64,000 bases of DNA, taken from contig NZ_JACHMZ010000001.1 in assembly GCF_014205165.1 (NCBI RefSeq), positions 1 to 64,000 of the forward strand, written 5' to 3'. The notes below the pieces were generated by a model. The model saw only the letters and a program-made list of their open reading frames with translations, searched no databases and was not told where the DNA came from. The DNA comes from Micromonospora carbonacea (lineage in GTDB: Bacteria; Actinomycetota; Actinomycetes; Mycobacteriales; Micromonosporaceae). This document shows, piece by piece, positions 63,422 through 64,000 of this stretch; within the stretch, counting starts at the first letter, position 1, and each line of letters starts with the position of its first letter. Made by a program: the position numbers and the translations under genes.

Positions 63422-64000
63422 CCTGCCCCGTCTGCGGGACGGTCGCCGTGCCGGGGGCCCGGTTCTGCCACAACTGCGGAGCCGCGCTGCCGGCCGCCGC
63501 CACGCTGCCCGCCGCCGAACGGCGGGTCGTCACCGTGCTGTTCGGCGACCTGTCCGACTTCACCTCCTGGTCGGAGGACCTCGACCCGGAACGCGTCGGC
63601 GCGGTCACCGACCGGGTGCTCGCCGCCCTCGCCGGGGCCGTGAAGACGTTCGGCGGGCACGTCGACAAGCTCACCGGCGACGGGATCATGGCCGTCTTCG
63701 GCGCGCCCGTCGCCCACGAGGACGACGCCGAGCGGGCCGTCCGCGCCGCCCTGTCCATGCAGCGGGCGGTGCGCCGGGTGCTCGACGACGAGCGGGGCGG
63801 CGGCGCGCCGCTCGGCCTGCGCGTCGGCCTGAACACCGGCGACGTGATCGCCGGCATCCAGGCGGCCATCGAATACACCGTCATCGGTGACACCGTCAAC
63901 ACCGCCGCCCGGCTCGCCGACGCCGCCGCCGTCGGCGCCGTCTACGCCGGGGCCCGCACCTCCGCCGCCACCCGGCACGTGGCGTCCTGGCGGGCGCTGC
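63418..64000 (+). CDS. Class III adenylate/guanylate cyclase, N-terminal part (cut by window end)
   Basis: At least 194 residues, open to the window end. An N-terminal zinc ribbon (Cys3, Cys6, Cys17, Cys20) is followed by a class III cyclase catalytic domain: VTVLFGDLSDFTSWSEDL with metal Asp44, HVDKLTGDGIMAVFGAP with metal Asp88, and EYTVIGDTVNTAARLADAA with the transition-state region. This zinc ribbon-cyclase arrangement is usually followed by an AAA/STAND ATPase and TPR tail, which would lie outside the window. It probably makes cAMP. GTG 63418 overlaps the MBL gene stop (GTGA). Confidence 0.88.
   Translation, partial: MTCPVCGTVAVPGARFCHNCGAALPAAATLPAAERRVVTVLFGDLSDFTSWSEDLDPERVGAVTDRVLAALAGAVKTFGGHVDKLTGDGIMAVFGAPVAHEDDAERAVRAALSMQRAVRRVLDDERGGGAPLGLRVGLNTGDVIAGIQAAIEYTVIGDTVNTAARLADAAAVGAVYAGARTSAATRHVASWRAL

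Overview
The window is high-GC chromosomal DNA from an actinobacterium, most likely Micromonospora or a close Micromonosporaceae relative. The basis is codon use, frequent GTG starts, an F420-type oxidoreductase, DUF6230/DUF6114 genes, a WhiB4/WblA regulator and actinobacterial gene orders. Several blocks follow the order known around Mycobacterium tuberculosis Rv3676-Rv3753 (tadA pair, dnaX-ybaB-recR, leuA/ask-asd, and the RidA/ArsA/whiB4/ponA2/phosphoesterase cluster), so most of the window is core chromosome with small accessory insertions.

Layout. 0-10 kb: F420-type reductase, VanW-family protein, DUF6230/DUF6114 envelope pair behind two operator-like palindromes, DUF885 peptidase-like protein, Uma2 nuclease-fold protein, EamA exporter, PHP phosphoesterase. 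10-17 kb: secreted GH81 endo-1,3-beta-glucanase with a LacI-type operator, M23 lipoprotein, small hypotheticals, tadA with its partner gene, deoD, tRNA-Ser(CGA). 17-24 kb is accessory: a protein with a possible Cys-His catalytic pair beside a membrane NACHT NTPase, two overlapping unknown genes behind a LexA-like site, an FG-GAP repeat protein and tRNA-Ser(GGA). 24-28 kb: SRP RNA, dnaX, ybaB, recR. 28-34 kb: a complete five-gene oligopeptide ABC importer operon. 34-37 kb: a block flanked by two inverted copies of one dispersed palindrome, holding a tandem-repeat protein, a secreted HNH nuclease and an MFS exporter. 37-43 kb: leuA with a Leu-rich leader peptide, nitroreductase, lipoprotein, and ask-asd, where ask keeps an internal start for its beta subunit. 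43-49 kb: GAF-GGDEF protein, phosphoesterase, AIG2-like protein, a six-copy array with exact 22-bp period, lamin-tail protein, a fused pseudogene, and a second HNH nuclease. 49.6-53.0 kb: a decayed integrated element in tRNA-Pro(CGG), bounded by a 45-bp tRNA duplication and holding two XRE/TPR regulators and an integrase fossil. 53-64 kb: the conserved block from phosphoesterase to MBL hydrolase, ending in a class III nucleotide cyclase cut by the window edge.

The most interesting signals are the 22-bp phased array (46424-46540), the tRNA-Pro element remnant, the NACHT plus possible Cys-His enzyme pair, and a composite LexA-like/palindrome motif found at two loci. I found no CRISPR array, replication origin, intact phage or complete transposon. 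Protein functions are read from motifs and remembered families; no database search was run.
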